This document shows, one piece after another, positions 25,422-33,206 of a stretch of 64,000 bases of DNA. Within the stretch, counting starts at the first letter, position 1; each line of letters starts with the position of its first letter. The translations under genes were made by a program, and so were the position numbers. Origin of the DNA: Rhodospirillaceae bacterium (GTDB lineage Bacteria > Pseudomonadota > Alphaproteobacteria > UBA8366 > Aestuariispiraceae); the NCBI GenBank assembly GCA_002709955.1, contig PAQY01000002.1, positions 1 to 64,000 on the forward strand. Direction: 5' to 3'. The notes beneath the pieces were generated by a model. It was not told the DNA's origin. It worked only from the letters and a program-made list of their open reading frames with translations, and did not search any database.

Positions 25422-26387
25422 ATGATGATTAAGAAAATGGGTCTTTCGGCCGCCTTTATAGGGGCAGCCCTTTTTTCCACGGCTGCCGTGGCGGAAACCA
25501 ATATTGTGATCGGGACCGGCGGTGAAACCGGTGTTTATTATCAGGTTGGTGGCGCAATTTGCCGTTTGGTGAATCGCGGCACGTCAGAACACGATATCAA
25601 ATGCACCCACACAACGGGTGGTTCCGTCGCCAACATCAACGGGATTCGCAATGGCGACCTGGATCTGGGTGTTTCACAGTCTGACTGGCAGTATCATGCC
25701 TATAACGGCACCACTCCTGACAAATTCCCTGAAGGGGCCTTTACGGAGCTGCGCGCTGTTTTCTCTGTGCATCCAGAACCTTTCACAGTTGTTGCCCGTG
25801 CTGGTTCCGGCATCACGAAGTTTGAAGACCTTGTCGGCAAGCGCGTGAATGTTGGGGATCCAGGCTCAGGCGCCCGCGCGACGATGGAAGTCGTGATGGA
25901 AAAGATGGGCTGGACGATGGACAGCTTTGCCCTGGCGTCGGACCTGAATTCCAAAGAACAGGCGGCTGCTTTGTGCGATGACAAGGTGGATGCCATTGTC
26001 TTTACCGTTGGTCACCCTGCGGGCACGATTTCAGAAGCGACCACCACCTGTGATTCTGTCCTGGTGCCGGTTGATAATGACGTGATCCAGAAGCTGGCGA
26101 ATGACAATGCCTATTATGCCATGACGTCCATTCCAGGCGGCATGTACAAGGGTACGGATACCGACACGACCACATTTGGTGTTGGTGCGACCTTCGTCTC
26201 TTCTTCCAAAACCAGCCCGGACGTTGTGTATCAGGTTGTGAAGGCGGTGTTTGATAATTTCGACCGCTTTAAGAAGATGCATCCGGCTTTCGCCAATCTG
26301 GAAGAAGCCAAGATGATCAAAAACAATCTGTCTGCCCCGCTGCATGACGGCGCGGTGAAGTATTATAAAGAACGTGGCTGGATGTAA
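25422..26387 (+). CDS. TAXI-family TRAP transporter solute-binding protein
   Basis: Periplasmic receptor of a tripartite ATP-independent importer, 321 residues, with a signal peptide ending at about AAVAE. Family marks are GTGGETGVYYQVGGAICR, the TTGGSVANINGI loop and DLGVSQSDWQYHAY. TAXI receptors are known to bind small carboxylates such as glutamate, alpha-ketoglutarate or related acids, but the ligand here is not predictable. The ribosome site AAGGGAG is strong. A G/C-rich hairpin follows the stop codon and then, after 126 bases, the fused permease gene, the usual order for binding protein and permease. Confidence 0.94.
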   Translation: MMIKKMGLSAAFIGAALFSTAAVAETNIVIGTGGETGVYYQVGGAICRLVNRGTSEHDIKCTHTTGGSVANINGIRNGDLDLGVSQSDWQYHAYNGTTPDKFPEGAFTELRAVFSVHPEPFTVVARAGSGITKFEDLVGKRVNVGDPGSGARATMEVVMEKMGWTMDSFALASDLNSKEQAAALCDDKVDAIVFTVGHPAGTISEATTTCDSVLVPVDNDVIQKLANDNAYYAMTSIPGGMYKGTDTDTTTFGVGATFVSSSKTSPDVVYQVVKAVFDNFDRFKKMHPAFANLEEAKMIKNNLSAPLHDGAVKYYKERGWM

Positions 26388-26397
26388 GTCCGGCCTT

Positions 26398-26433
26398 GGG
26401 GGGCGGGCGTCCGTTTGGGCGTCGGTCCCCCGC
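26398..26433 (+). terminator. G/C-rich hairpin between TAXI receptor and TRAP permease genes
   Basis: An inner stem CGTCC-GTTT-GGGCG (26408-26421) sits inside outer G5/C5 arms, followed by CTTCTTTC. It could act as a partial terminator or mRNA-stabilising structure that gives more receptor than permease. The T-run is interrupted, so full termination is unlikely. Confidence 0.5.
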
Positions 26434-26513
26434 TTCTTTCGTCAATTTGCCTGATAGTAAATATTGAATACACTCTTAGTGTTGCAACAGGTCATGCGTA
26501 GGGGGATTTGGTG

Positions 26514-29348
26514 ATGAGCGATAAGAATAACGAGGCAGGTCTCAGCCAGTCTGAATTGGACGATCTCGTTGCTTCCAATGATACCGGGGGACGCGCGCCA
26601 ACCAATCAGACATTGGTTCTTGCTATGGCGACGATTGCCTTGCTGTGGTCCCTGTTTCAGGTTTGGATCGCATCCCCCATCCCCTATGAAATCGGCTTTG
26701 GTGCCTTTTCCAGTAAAGATGCCCGCGCCATTCACCTGACCTTCGCTCTGATATTGGCCTTCATGGCCTATCCGGCGTTCAAGAGCAGCCCACGATCCTA
26801 TATTCCGATCACGGATTGGATTATTATGTTTCTGGGGGCGTCCTGCGCATTTTATTATTTTGCCGCAGACATGCCGATTGTCGCCAGCCTGGGGGGCGAG
26901 TTGTTGAGTGATCGCCCCGCAAACGCGAATACCACCGATGTTATTGTCTTCTGTATTGGTATCGTCGCCTTGTTGGAGGCGACCCGCCGCAGCCTGGGTC
27001 CACCTTTGGCGATTTTGGGCATTTTCTTTCTGGCCTATACGTATTTTGGCCCGTATTTCCCCGGATTGTTGCAGTGGAAGGGCGTCAGTTTTGAAGGCCT
27101 GGCCTATCATCAATGGCTATCCCAAAGCGGCGTTTTTGGCATCGCGCTGGGTGTTTCAACGGATCTTGTCTTCCTGTTCGTTCTGTTCGGGGCCCTATTG
27201 GATAAGGCCGGGGCGGGCAGTTATTTCATCAAGGTCGCTTTCGCCCTGATGGGTCATTTGCGCGGTGGACCGGCAAAGGCCGCTGTTGTTGCATCCGGCA
27301 TGACGGGTCTTATTTCCGGTTCCTCCATCGCCAATGTGGTCACGACGGGGACCTTTACCATTCCGATGATGAAGCGGGTTGGTTTCAGCAATGAAAAGGC
27401 TGGTGCGGTCGAGGTCGCGTCGTCGGTCAATGGTCAGATCATGCCGCCGGTAATGGGGGCTGCGGCCTTCCTGATGGTGGAATATGTCAACATTCCCTAT
27501 TTCGACGTTGTAAAGCACGCCTTCCTGCCCGCGATCATCAGTTATATCGCGCTGGTCTATATCGTCCACCTGGAAGCCATGAAGCAGGACATGCCGGCCC
27601 TGGAACGGGTTACGACGCCCAAACCATTAAAGCTGCAATTTCTGTCCTTCCTGATGTCGGCTGCGATGTTTGTCGCGATTGGTGGTGCGGTTGCCTATCT
27701 GTCCGACGCTTATTTCATGCTGACCAGTTCACCGGCCCTGCTATTGGCCTCCGCCATCGCATTGGGGGCGATTATCCTTCTGTCAAAGGGCATATCGCGG
27801 GGCGCTTCTGAAGGGACAAAGGCTGCGATCTTCTCCACCTTCACCATGGTGGTTGGCTATTGCATCGTCGGTGGCTTTTTCACGATGTATCTGTTGCAGA
27901 CGATTTCACAGGTACTCAGCGCCAATGGCCTGGATTACCTGATGCTGTATATCGTGTCGGCATTGTTGATCCTGGTCTATGTCTTTCTGGTCAGCATCTG
28001 TGCCCGCTATCCGGATCTGGAAGTTGACGATCCGAATTCCCCCATCGTCACTCTGCCGATGCCGCGCCCGACGATTATGTCAGGTCTGCATTTCCTGCTG
28101 CCGGTGTTGGTATTGATCTGGATGCTGATGATAGAGCGCAAATCGCCCAGCCTGTCTGCGTTCTGGGCGGTGATGCTGATGATTTTCATCTTGATTACCC
28201 AGCGTTCCCTTTTCGCCTTTTTCCGGGGTGAAACCGGCAATGGGATGATTGGGGAAAGCATCCGCGATCTGATCGCGGGGCTGATATCTGGTGCCCGCAA
28301 TATGATCGGGATTGGTATCGCGACCGCTGCGGCGGGGATCATCGTTGGGGCCGTCTCTCAAACCGGGATTGGCAGCGCGCTGGCCGATCTGGTTGAACTG
28401 ATGTCCTTTGGCCAGCTGATCCTGATCTTGATCTGGACGGCGGTTCTTAGCCTTGTGCTGGGTATGGGGTTGCCGACAACGGCAAACTATATCGTCGTGT
28501 CGTCCCTGCTGGCCCCTGTTGTGGTGGCGCTGGGTCAGCAGAATGGTCTGGTCGTTCCCTTGATCGCGGTGCATTTGTTCGTGTTCTATTTCGGCATCAT
28601 GGCCGATGTCACGCCCCCGGTTGGGCTGGCATCCTTTGCGGCCGCAGCGGTGTCGGGTGGCGATCCGATCAAGACAGGTTTTGTGGCCTTCTTCTATTCC
28701 ATGCGCACGGCCCTGCTGCCCTTCCTGTTCATCTTCAACACCGATCTGTTGCTGATTGATGTGGGGCCCCTACAGGCGGTGATAGTCTTCATTGTGGCAA
28801 CAGCTGCAATGCTGATCTTTACAGCCGGGATGCAGGGCTTTTTCCTGGCGCGGTCGCGGTTCTATGAATCGGTGCTGCTGATCCTGGTGGCCTTCACCCT
28901 GTTCCGTCCAGGATTCTGGATGGATATGATCATTTCCCCCACCCAATCCATGCCGCCCAACACAATTGTTGAGCAGATTGGCGCGCTGGAGCCAGGGACG
29001 GATGTGGTGCTGCTGGTGGATGGTTTGGATAAGGCCGGCGCCCCCATTGAGTTTACCGCAATTGTCGAAGTTCCTGAGGGGGCGACAGGCCAGGATCGTC
29101 TGGAAAACCTGGGCCTGGAGCTGATCATCGATGGGGAGAAGGTGACAATCGACAATGTCGTCTATGATTCACCGGCGGATAAACAGGGTGTGTTTGATTG
29201 GGATCAGGTGATCATGGATGTGCAGGTCCCGTCCAATCAACCACCTAAGGAACTGCTGTGGATACCGGCGCTTGCCCTGTTCTTCTGTATCGGGTGGGTT
29301 CAATCCCGCCGCCAGAAGCGCATCAACCTGGGCCCAGCGGCCGCATAA
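26514..29348 (+). CDS. Fused 4TM/12TM TRAP transporter permease (TAXI type)
   Basis: Inner-membrane sodium- or proton-driven importer that works with the TAXI receptor. The 944-residue product joins DctQ-like and DctM-like parts. About 20 hydrophobic segments are visible. The DctM signature region reads ASGMTGLISGSSIANVVTTG, with the QIMPPVMGAAAFLM loop after it. A second repeat carries LGMGLPTTANYIV and the DVTPPVGLA loop. Between about residues 830 and 920 lies a hydrophilic domain (GTDVVLLVDGLDK...), probably soluble, which many fused permeases carry. The frame opens at a TTG (26508), but the ATG at 26514 lies seven bases after GGGGGA and was preferred. UspA follows after 16 bases. Confidence 0.94.
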   Translation: MSDKNNEAGLSQSELDDLVASNDTGGRAPTNQTLVLAMATIALLWSLFQVWIASPIPYEIGFGAFSSKDARAIHLTFALILAFMAYPAFKSSPRSYIPITDWIIMFLGASCAFYYFAADMPIVASLGGELLSDRPANANTTDVIVFCIGIVALLEATRRSLGPPLAILGIFFLAYTYFGPYFPGLLQWKGVSFEGLAYHQWLSQSGVFGIALGVSTDLVFLFVLFGALLDKAGAGSYFIKVAFALMGHLRGGPAKAAVVASGMTGLISGSSIANVVTTGTFTIPMMKRVGFSNEKAGAVEVASSVNGQIMPPVMGAAAFLMVEYVNIPYFDVVKHAFLPAIISYIALVYIVHLEAMKQDMPALERVTTPKPLKLQFLSFLMSAAMFVAIGGAVAYLSDAYFMLTSSPALLLASAIALGAIILLSKGISRGASEGTKAAIFSTFTMVVGYCIVGGFFTMYLLQTISQVLSANGLDYLMLYIVSALLILVYVFLVSICARYPDLEVDDPNSPIVTLPMPRPTIMSGLHFLLPVLVLIWMLMIERKSPSLSAFWAVMLMIFILITQRSLFAFFRGETGNGMIGESIRDLIAGLISGARNMIGIGIATAAAGIIVGAVSQTGIGSALADLVELMSFGQLILILIWTAVLSLVLGMGLPTTANYIVVSSLLAPVVVALGQQNGLVVPLIAVHLFVFYFGIMADVTPPVGLASFAAAAVSGGDPIKTGFVAFFYSMRTALLPFLFIFNTDLLLIDVGPLQAVIVFIVATAAMLIFTAGMQGFFLARSRFYESVLLILVAFTLFRPGFWMDMIISPTQSMPPNTIVEQIGALEPGTDVVLLVDGLDKAGAPIEFTAIVEVPEGATGQDRLENLGLELIIDGEKVTIDNVVYDSPADKQGVFDWDQVIMDVQVPSNQPPKELLWIPALALFFCIGWVQSRRQKRINLGPAAA

Positions 29349-29364
29349 GATAGGCGCGAAGATC

Positions 29365-29796
29365 ATGTATAAGAATGTCTTGCTGGCTGTCGATTTGGGT
29401 GAAGATGCGTCTTGGAAAAGGGCGCTGCCAGAGGCCGTTGCTTTGATCGAGGCGTCTGGGGGCGTGCTGCATATCATGACCGTCGTACCGGATTTCGGTA
29501 TGACGGTCGTAGGATCCTTCTTCCCGTCCGGTTTTGAATCCAAGGCCATCGCGTCGGCGCAGGAGAAATTGCATGCTTTTGTGAAAGAGCATGTGCCACA
29601 GGACATCAAGGTCCAACACATTATTGCCCATGGATCACCGGCTGAGGAAATATTAGCAGCAGCCAAAAAGGTCCCAACGGATGTGATCGTTGTCGGGTCT
29701 CATAGACCCGGCTTAGAACATGCTATATTGGGATCGGTAGCGTCGCGTGTGGTTTCCCACGCGGAATGTTCTGTTCTGGTCGTGCGCGGAGGTTAG
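29365..29796 (+). CDS. Universal stress protein (UspA family, TRAP-linked)
   Basis: Small cytoplasmic nucleotide-binding protein, 143 residues, beginning MYKNVLLAVDL. The ATP-type motif appears as GSHRPGLEHAILGSVA, a variant of the G-2x-G-9x-G-S pattern. In Halomonas the UspA-like TeaD is encoded with a TRAP transporter and tunes its activity; the same arrangement suggests a similar role here (inference from context). The open frame extends upstream inside the permease gene, but the ATG at 29365 gives the standard length and N-terminus. The gene ends at a shared hairpin with the opposite-strand gene. Confidence 0.92.
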   Translation: MYKNVLLAVDLGEDASWKRALPEAVALIEASGGVLHIMTVVPDFGMTVVGSFFPSGFESKAIASAQEKLHAFVKEHVPQDIKVQHIIAHGSPAEEILAAAKKVPTDVIVVGSHRPGLEHAILGSVASRVVSHAECSVLVVRGG

Positions 29797-29833
29797 AGGG
29801 TATTCTGATCCTTCCAGATCACTCTTATACCCT
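29797..29833. terminator. Bidirectional terminator between converging genes
   Basis: Outer arms AGGGTAT (29797-29803) and ATACCCT (29827-29833) pair perfectly. Inside them TGATC and GATCA form a second stem around CTTCCA. The structure fills the space between the UspA stop (29794-29796) and the stop codon of the minus-strand gene (29832-29834), so it probably serves both. There is no long T-run on either side, which lowers certainty. Confidence 0.6.
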
Positions 29834-31133
29834 AAAGACTTCCGCCCTCTGGCTCCAGAAAGGGCGGTGGGTCGGCAAAATCGACGCTTGGAATATTCAA
29901 CAACGGGTCATTGGCATCCGATAATTCCAGCGACAGCCCTGTTAAGACACCCTGATTACCCGTGTTCACATCCGTAGAGGCGATGTCGGCATTGTCCTGC
30001 GAGGTGTCTTCGCCCATAGCCTCAGAATCATCTGATGCTGCTTGTGCCTCATTCATTGTCGGCTCAAGCTCTGGCAAGGACTCTAAAGACGCAGTGTCTT
30101 GCTGTTGTGTTGTATCCAGTGACGACGTTGATGCGGGGTCCAAGGGTGCCAGCGGGTCCAGGGGGGCAAGTGGATCTGCAGTAGAGGAATCCAGCGGCGC
30201 GAGGGGGTCCAGTGGGGCTAAGGGATCCAGGGGAGTCGCGGGGTTCAATGTAGCATTTGGATCAAAGGTTTCAGACTGTGGAATACCATTATTCTGAGAC
30301 GGCGGGGTCAATGGATCCAGAATTGCCCCAGGGTCTAAGGTTTCTCCTGTTGAAGCCCCGCCCAATTCATTGTCTGTAATGGGCGCAGATGCTTCCGGTG
30401 CATCGGCTGGCATAACGCCATCATTCAACATTGCCAGATACAGGCGGTCCGCTGAACGGGCGGCGCAATCCTGGCATATGGTCAGGTTATCGGCCCCCGG
30501 ACCATTCGTTACACCGATAATGTCCCCATCGGGGGCGATCATGGTCTGGCGCCAGTTGCCGCGCGCAATCGTATAGCCATTGATCATTTTCTCATAAATC
30601 ATGGCCGGGGCGGCGGATAGGGCACCTTGATCATCAATCGTGAACCCGGCGGCGACGACTGTCGCGCCAATCGGCATGGTGCGGTCCATCCAGACGGTTT
30701 TTTCTTCCCCCACGGCGCGGTCATTGCCATACACAACAAGGTATTGATCGCCGATCTGATCATAGATGAAGGGGTAATCGCTGGCCCGTTCCCAGGTCCC
30801 AAACGTTTGGGCTATGACATGTTTGGACTGTGCATAGCCTGCCAGCAATCGCTCTTCAAAGCAGTCATAGGCCGCTTCCAATTGCTCTTTTCCAGGGGCG
30901 GCAGCCGGGCTGCCATCTTCCATTTGGGTTGGTGCTATCCTGCAGGGGGGAGGGGTGTTTCCATCAGCCACTTCATCGGCAATTGCCGTTGTTGAAGAGA
31001 GGCCAATTGCGGATGCCAGCGCTGCAATCGCCAGAATATGACATGATTTTAATGCCACGCTACTAATCCCTCTTCCCATCTTAAACAAACCTGCAACTGT
31101 TTTTAGGCTGATTCTATCCGATTTCGGAAGCAT
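29832..31133 (-). CDS. Secreted protein with degenerate cytochrome-P460-like domain and DPLAPL repeats
   Basis: The 433-residue product is not an established family that I can name with certainty. A signal peptide ends near TTAIADE. Residues about 60-245 resemble the cytochrome P460 fold: an early W, the GDQYLVVYGNDRA strand, the MPIGATVVAAGF strand, a GNWRQTMIAPDG block, and a C-x-x-C near the end of the domain. In true P460 the last motif is C-x-x-C-H; here it is CQDCA, so covalent haem is not expected. The rest is Pro/Asp/Leu/Ser-rich with five or so DPLAPL units, then an acidic tail. The start could also be Met19 (31079), which gives a shorter signal peptide. The gene lies 13 bases after a DUF423 gene on the same strand. 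Confidence 0.6.
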   Translation of the reverse strand: MLPKSDRISLKTVAGLFKMGRGISSVALKSCHILAIAALASAIGLSSTTAIADEVADGNTPPPCRIAPTQMEDGSPAAAPGKEQLEAAYDCFEERLLAGYAQSKHVIAQTFGTWERASDYPFIYDQIGDQYLVVYGNDRAVGEEKTVWMDRTMPIGATVVAAGFTIDDQGALSAAPAMIYEKMINGYTIARGNWRQTMIAPDGDIIGVTNGPGADNLTICQDCAARSADRLYLAMLNDGVMPADAPEASAPITDNELGGASTGETLDPGAILDPLTPPSQNNGIPQSETFDPNATLNPATPLDPLAPLDPLAPLDSSTADPLAPLDPLAPLDPASTSSLDTTQQQDTASLESLPELEPTMNEAQAASDDSEAMGEDTSQDNADIASTDVNTGNQGVLTGLSLELSDANDPLLNIPSVDFADPPPFLEPEGGSL

Positions 31134-31146
31134 TTTCAGACACTGG

Positions 31147-31518
31147 TCACAGCTTTCTTTTGAACCCGGCTAGGGCGACGGTGATCCATCCAATAATCAA
31201 GCACAATCCACCGACCGGGGCGGCGGCACCTGCGGCCCGAAAATCCAGAAAGGCCAGGGCCAATAGACTGCCGCAAAAGACCAATGTGCCAAATGAGAAC
31301 AAGGCTGCTGCCACTCTCAGAATGCGTGTGGTCTGGTGTCTCAGGGCAATGGCGCAGCCAAAAATTGCAACGGCATGGATCAGCATGTAACGGCTGGCTG
31401 TATCCACCCAGGCGACGGCCTTATCCGTCAGAAGTGTATCCAGGACATGGGCGGCCCAGGCCCCAAGTCCAACAGCCAATGCGCCAAACACGCCCGCAAA
31501 TACTAGAAATAGACGCAT
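31147..31518 (-). CDS. DUF423 (TMEM256-like) small membrane protein
   Basis: Membrane protein of 123 residues with four hydrophobic segments. It starts MRLFLVFAGVFGALAVGLGAWAAH, and the G-A-x-G-A-H pattern (here GLGAWAAH) and the later ASRYMLIHAVA segment are typical of DUF423. The function of the family is not known. The open frame continues upstream to 31590, across a terminator hairpin, so the ATG at 31516-31518 was chosen because it gives the normal family length. The gene is on the same strand as, and 13 bases before, the P460-like gene. Confidence 0.88.
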   Translation of the reverse strand: MRLFLVFAGVFGALAVGLGAWAAHVLDTLLTDKAVAWVDTASRYMLIHAVAIFGCAIALRHQTTRILRVAAALFSFGTLVFCGSLLALAFLDFRAAGAAAPVGGLCLIIGWITVALAGFKRKL

Positions 31519-31570
31519 GAACGACTTCCCCATAAAAAGGCTGCTTAACAGGATTGGCTGCAGTATGCAA

Positions 31571-31600
31571 AAAAGCTTTGAGCCCGCCAAGGCGGGCCCA
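31571..31600 (-). terminator. Rho-independent terminator for the 31.6-32.1 kb gene
   Basis: Read on the minus strand, GCCCGCC-TT-GGCGGGC (31582-31597) forms a tight hairpin followed by TCAAAGCTTTTTT. It lies about 50 bases after the stop codon of the Gln/Ala-rich gene and before the DUF423 start, separating the two transcription units. Confidence 0.75.
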
Positions 31601-31644
31601 AAAATTGTAAAAATATGATTGTCGTTAAGTCCTGAACACCGTGA

Positions 31645-32124
31645 TCAGGCGTATTGATCAACAACCTGCCCAAGGGCGCGTGTCTGTTCCGACTGGGTGT
31701 TCTGGTTGCCATTCACCGTCGCACTGGACTCTTCGTTTCGTGCGGTTTGGTTCGTCGCGCTGAGACCCGTTGCCGACGCGATCTGCGTCACAGCCTCGGT
31801 ATCCGTTGCCGCATCCACTGTGGCGTCGTCATTTGCCGCCTGTGCAGCGTCCTGAGCCTGCGTCAGGTAATCCTGCGCGGCATTGCTTAACGTCACTGTG
31901 TCAGTGTTGTCTTGCTCTTGCGACTGCTGGGATGCCTGCTGTTGCGTATTTGCTTCTTCAGCGCGCAACTGCTCCTCGGCCTCGACATCATCGACGGCGG
32001 GCTGCTGCTGAAGCTCTTCCTGACGTGCGCGTTCATCGGCGCGGCGCTGGGCTGCGGCCTCCGGATCGAACGTGCTGCGCGTAACTGCGGGGTTAAATCC
32101 GCCAATACCACCGATGTCGGCCAT
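31645..32124 (-). CDS. Hypothetical Gln/Ala-rich protein
   Basis: The 159-residue product is not recognised. It begins MADIGGIGGFNPAVT, then has a Glu/Gln/Arg-rich, probably helical stretch (about 20-75), a TVTLSNAAQDYL segment (about 75-90) and an Ala/Thr/Asn/Gln-rich low-complexity tail. There is no signal peptide or membrane segment. The V-x-LS-x-x-A motif recalls short segments in some flagellar or surface-associated small proteins, but this is too weak for a call. The ATG at 32122-32124 was chosen because AAAGGA lies eight bases upstream on the coding strand. It has its own promoter-like sequence and a terminator, so it is probably a single-gene unit. Confidence 0.7.
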   Translation of the reverse strand: MADIGGIGGFNPAVTRSTFDPEAAAQRRADERARQEELQQQPAVDDVEAEEQLRAEEANTQQQASQQSQEQDNTDTVTLSNAAQDYLTQAQDAAQAANDDATVDAATDTEAVTQIASATGLSATNQTARNEESSATVNGNQNTQSEQTRALGQVVDQYA

Positions 32125-32226
32125 ACCGTCATCCTTTCTTTTCTCGATGCTGGGGAAAGACGTCCCCGTATTCTGCACCCATATAAATTCGCCGGTTCTT
32201 CGGTCGAATAGATACTTACCTGCCTT

Positions 32227-32255
32227 AATATAGACAGTTCCGCCAGATTTCGCAA
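32227..32255 (-). promoter_or_regulatory. Sigma70-type promoter for the Gln/Ala-rich gene
   Basis: On the minus strand, TTGCGA (32255-32250) and TATATT (32232-32227) are separated by 17 bases. This puts transcription start near 32220 and leaves a leader of roughly 95 bases before the ATG at 32124. Confidence 0.5.
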
Positions 32256-32303
32256 TATATCGATAGCATTTGATCTAATTTTGGTCTTAACGCTGGTAAA
32301 GCC

Positions 32304-33206
32304 TTATTGCTGATGCTGTTTCGGGTCCAGGGCATCCTGTAATCCATCCCCCAGAAAGTTAAAGGCGATGACCGTGATGAAGATCGCCAAACCTGGCCAC
32401 AGCGCCAAATTCGGGCTGTCCCAGATGTAATCCTGGGCATTGGTCAGCATGGTCCCCCAACTGGGTGTCGGCGGGCGAATGCCAAGGCCCAGAAAGCTGA
32501 GGACGCTTTCCAACAGGATGATATTCCCGATCGAAAGGGTTGTTGCGATAACGATGGACGCCTGGACATTGGGGAAGATATGGCGGCGCATGATGAAAAA
32601 CGGCGTGGCCCCCTGTGCCCGGGCGGCAACGACAAATTCCCGTTGCTTCAGGCTGAGTGTTTCTGCCCGGACCAGCCGTGCCACGGTTGGCCAGGCAACC
32701 AGCGAGATGATCATGACAAGGCGCATCAGACCTGACCCATCGGCAAAGGCACCCAATCCGATTTTATCGAAATCCAATGCGGACAACACGATCAACAGCG
32801 GCAAAAGCGGCAGGGCGATCACCCCATCGGTCAAGCGCATCAGCAGACTGTCCAGCCAGCCGCCGAAATAGCCTGCACAGATACCGATAATGCTGCCCAG
32901 TATGGCGGCGGTCAGGGCGGTGATCAGGCCAACGCTTAGGGAGGCTTGGCTGCCCAGGATTAAACGGGCCAGCACGTCGCGCCCAAGCTCGTCCGTGCCC
33001 AGTGGGTGGCCGGGACCTGGTGGCCCCTTCAGATTGAAGAGGTCCGTTTCAAATCCATCCAGGTGCAGCAACGCCAGAAGATGCGGCCCTGTCAGGGCGG
33101 TCAGCACCAGCAGGATCAAAATAAACAGCGACAGAACGGCCAGCCGGTTGCGCAGGAAATTGCCCCGGATCCTTTGCCCACGACGCAGGGGGGTAGGGTG
33201 CGTCAT
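32304..33206 (-). CDS. Oligopeptide/dipeptide-type ABC transporter permease (DppC/OppC)
   Basis: Inner-membrane permease of 300 residues. The N-terminal RNRLAVLSLF segment and the acidic D-x-x-GRDVLARLILGSQASL block (here LGTDELGRDVLARL) are standard for DppC. The inner-membrane coupling loop is EFVVAARAQGATP, the EAA-like motif. It overlaps the DppB-type gene by four bases (ATGA), so the two permeases are co-translated. No ATPase genes of the DppD/DppF type are present beside it in this window. Confidence 0.94.
   Translation of the reverse strand: MTHPTPLRRGQRIRGNFLRNRLAVLSLFILILLVLTALTGPHLLALLHLDGFETDLFNLKGPPGPGHPLGTDELGRDVLARLILGSQASLSVGLITALTAAILGSIIGICAGYFGGWLDSLLMRLTDGVIALPLLPLLIVLSALDFDKIGLGAFADGSGLMRLVMIISLVAWPTVARLVRAETLSLKQREFVVAARAQGATPFFIMRRHIFPNVQASIVIATTLSIGNIILLESVLSFLGLGIRPPTPSWGTMLTNAQDYIWDSPNLALWPGLAIFITVIAFNFLGDGLQDALDPKQHQQ

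Noticed and set aside
29832-31133. Calling the P460-like protein a cytochrome
   Set aside because: The final motif is C-x-x-C-A without the haem-ligating His, so covalent haem is not supported.
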